From positions 1 to 23,864 of the forward strand of contig DDFF01000011.1 of assembly GCA_002337045.1 (NCBI GenBank): a stretch of DNA of 23,864 nt. The letters run 5' to 3'. A model generated the notes under the pieces. That model was not told the origin of the DNA and did not search any database. It saw nothing but the letters and a program-made list of their open reading frames with translations. This document shows positions 22,889 through 23,864 of the stretch, piece by piece. Both the position numbers and the translations under genes were made by a program. The number at the start of each line of letters is the position of its first letter. Within the stretch, counting starts at the first letter, position 1. Source of the DNA: Bacteroidetes bacterium UBA1935 (lineage in GTDB: Bacteria; Bacteroidota; Bacteroidia; Chitinophagales; Chitinophagaceae).

Positions 22889-23581
22889 TTATAAATCTGT
22901 CCACATACGCATCAAATTGCTATAAACCTGTAAAAGCATAAGGTTTTCAGTTGATGTTAAATCTTTTGCAGCAATTGCCTCTTGGATAGTTTTCAGCTGG
23001 AATAACAATTCTCTTCTTTCAGTTTCTTTCACCAAAGACTGCATCCATGTAACACAAGCAATACGTTCCCCCTCTGTAACAGGATTAACTCTGTGCAGCT
23101 TGGTAGTAGGGTATATTACTGCATCCCCTTTGTTAAGCTTATAATCGACAAAGCCCGAAGGCGTATGTACTACCAATTCGCCCCCTGCATAGGTGGCAGG
23201 GTCTGAAAGGAAAACTGTAATACTCAAATCTACTCTGATGGTATAATCTATTGTCATAACAGGGCTGTCAGTATGCCAGCCATATTCCATACCATTACTG
23301 TATTTGCTGATGATAGGGGGTAATATGTTTTTGGGCATAACCCCTGATTGTATTATCGGATGAGAAGCTATAGCCGTAAAAACTATTTGTTGCAACTGAC
23401 GTCTGTATGGATTTTCATCTCTTGAAGCCTGCAGATTGTTCTTTAACTCTTTAGCCGCACCTGTGGCAGTTTTTTTACCATCTTCAAAAGCTATATGCTG
23501 CAGCAATTGTTCTATGTTGAGCAACTCTTCTTGCTTCAATAACTGACTTATCTGTATAATTGATGATGGGATTTGTATCAT
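22889..23581 (-). CDS. PiuC-like 2OG-Fe(II) dioxygenase (PKHD-type hydroxylase)
   Basis: A 230-aa Fe(II)/2-oxoglutarate dioxygenase close in layout and length to the PiuC/YbiX PKHD-type hydroxylases. Iron ligands are H103 and D105 (YGWHTDSPV) and H163 (KLHRVNPV), with R173 (GERIACVTW) as the 2-oxoglutarate ligand. FLSDPATYAGGELV and GDAVIYPTT are family motifs, and a helical C-terminal segment follows. PiuC genes often accompany siderophore receptors in proteobacteria; no TonB receptor is nearby here, so an iron-uptake role is not supported by context. It heads the operon with the second hydroxylase and the putative protease, with a promoter close upstream. Confidence 0.93.
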   Translation of the reverse strand: MIQIPSSIIQISQLLKQEELLNIEQLLQHIAFEDGKKTATGAAKELKNNLQASRDENPYRRQLQQIVFTAIASHPIIQSGVMPKNILPPIISKYSNGMEYGWHTDSPVMTIDYTIRVDLSITVFLSDPATYAGGELVVHTPSGFVDYKLNKGDAVIYPTTKLHRVNPVTEGERIACVTWMQSLVKETERRELLFQLKTIQEAIAAKDLTSTENLMLLQVYSNLMRMWTDL

Positions 23582-23602
23582 GTGATAATAATAGTTGGAG
23601 TA

Positions 23603-23632
23603 GAAAATTAGTATAATTTTTCAAGAAACAAA
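23603..23632 (-). promoter_or_regulatory. Candidate promoter of the oxygenase-protease operon
   Basis: On the minus strand TTTG (23632-23629) is followed after 18 nt by TAATTTTC (23610-23603), one mismatch from TAnnTTTG. It ends 21 nt before the start codon at 23581, so the leader would be short. The rest of the upstream region to 23806 shows no other feature. Confidence 0.5.
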
Positions 23633-23806
23633 TTACATGATACCGATGTTGCAGATTTATCATTACCTCTGAGAACAACAAAATATGAAATAATTATCAA
23701 AGAAAATCCTGCCAATAATAGTGTTGATTAATAGGCTCCAACTAGTATTTAAATAACAGAGAAGTTATACGCCGCTTTACGACTTATTAAAAGAAATGAA
23801 CTAAAA

Positions 23807-23857
23807 ATTAAAAACCTCTAAAACGCTTATCAGTAAAGCGCTTTAGAGGTTTTTAAT
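23807..23857. terminator. Strong bidirectional terminator at the right edge
   Basis: The 16-nt arms 23807-23822 and 23842-23857 are exact complements (core CCTCTAAA/TTTAGAGG with A- and T-runs). An inner CGCTT (23824-23828)/AAGCG (23836-23840) pair extends the stem past one mismatch. It lies upstream of the 23581 gene, so it most likely ends a minus-strand gene beyond the right edge and insulates the cluster. Confidence 0.85.
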
Positions 23858-23864
23858 TTGTGGA

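Noticed and set aside
23484..23681. 65-codon minus-strand frame overlapping the PiuC-like gene start
   Set aside because: It overlaps a certain gene in another frame and has no protein-like pattern; the region holds the promoter instead.

Overview
The window is typical Bacteroidota DNA, most like Chitinophagales/Chitinophagaceae. The reasons are three proteins with C-terminal type IX secretion (T9SS) type A sorting domains, one small PID-CTERM-like protein, starts without clear Shine-Dalgarno sequences, and promoters of the Bacteroidota form (TTG, then about 18-21 nt, then TAnnTTTG). The genus assignment is inference; no rRNA is present.

Layout. 1-74: 5' end of a minus-strand tRNA (probably Asp) with its promoter. 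106-2091 (-): PNGase F-like, T9SS-secreted glycoamidase. 2326-4411 (+): OmpR-type response regulator and its histidine kinase, overlapping, ending at a terminator shared with the convergent genes. 4457-5886 (-): T9SS protein with a PCMD-like region, and an AhpE-like peroxiredoxin. 6007-8142 (+): groES-groEL with promoter and terminator. 8267-11414 (-): an unusual block with a possible PD-(D/E)XK-fold protein, a frameshifted gene remnant, and two unrecognised paralogues sharing a two-part signature. 11603-14484 (+): a four-gene overlapping operon with a Lys-rich-tailed unknown protein, a 7-TM membrane protein, a HisKA_3 kinase and a NarL/LuxR regulator. 14276-14737: gene-free stretch with two strong hairpins. 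14738-17491 (-): PID-CTERM-like peptide and a large T9SS protein. 17527-23581 (-): a cluster built around three tandem phage-tail-Collar (MdpB-like) proteins.

The Collar cluster is the best candidate for an undescribed system. In transcription order it has a PiuC-like 2OG-Fe(II) dioxygenase, an Asp/Asn beta-hydroxylase-like dioxygenase, an HExxH putative metalloprotease, a perfect palindromic terminator, three Collar paralogues of 189-192 aa, a terminator-like hairpin, a periplasmic-binding-protein-fold protein without a signal peptide, and a formyltransferase-fold enzyme with its catalytic Asn/His/Asp intact. No capsid, terminase, sheath, tube, baseplate, integrase or lysis gene is present, so this is not a recognisable prophage or tailocin. 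My inference is that the Collar proteins form a non-phage fibre or adhesin-like product and that the oxygenases, protease and formyltransferase act on it or on a ligand it binds. The sequence shows the association, not the chemistry.

The second region of interest is 8267-11414, where two paralogues, a decayed gene and a nuclease-fold candidate lie together on one strand with no family I can name with confidence.
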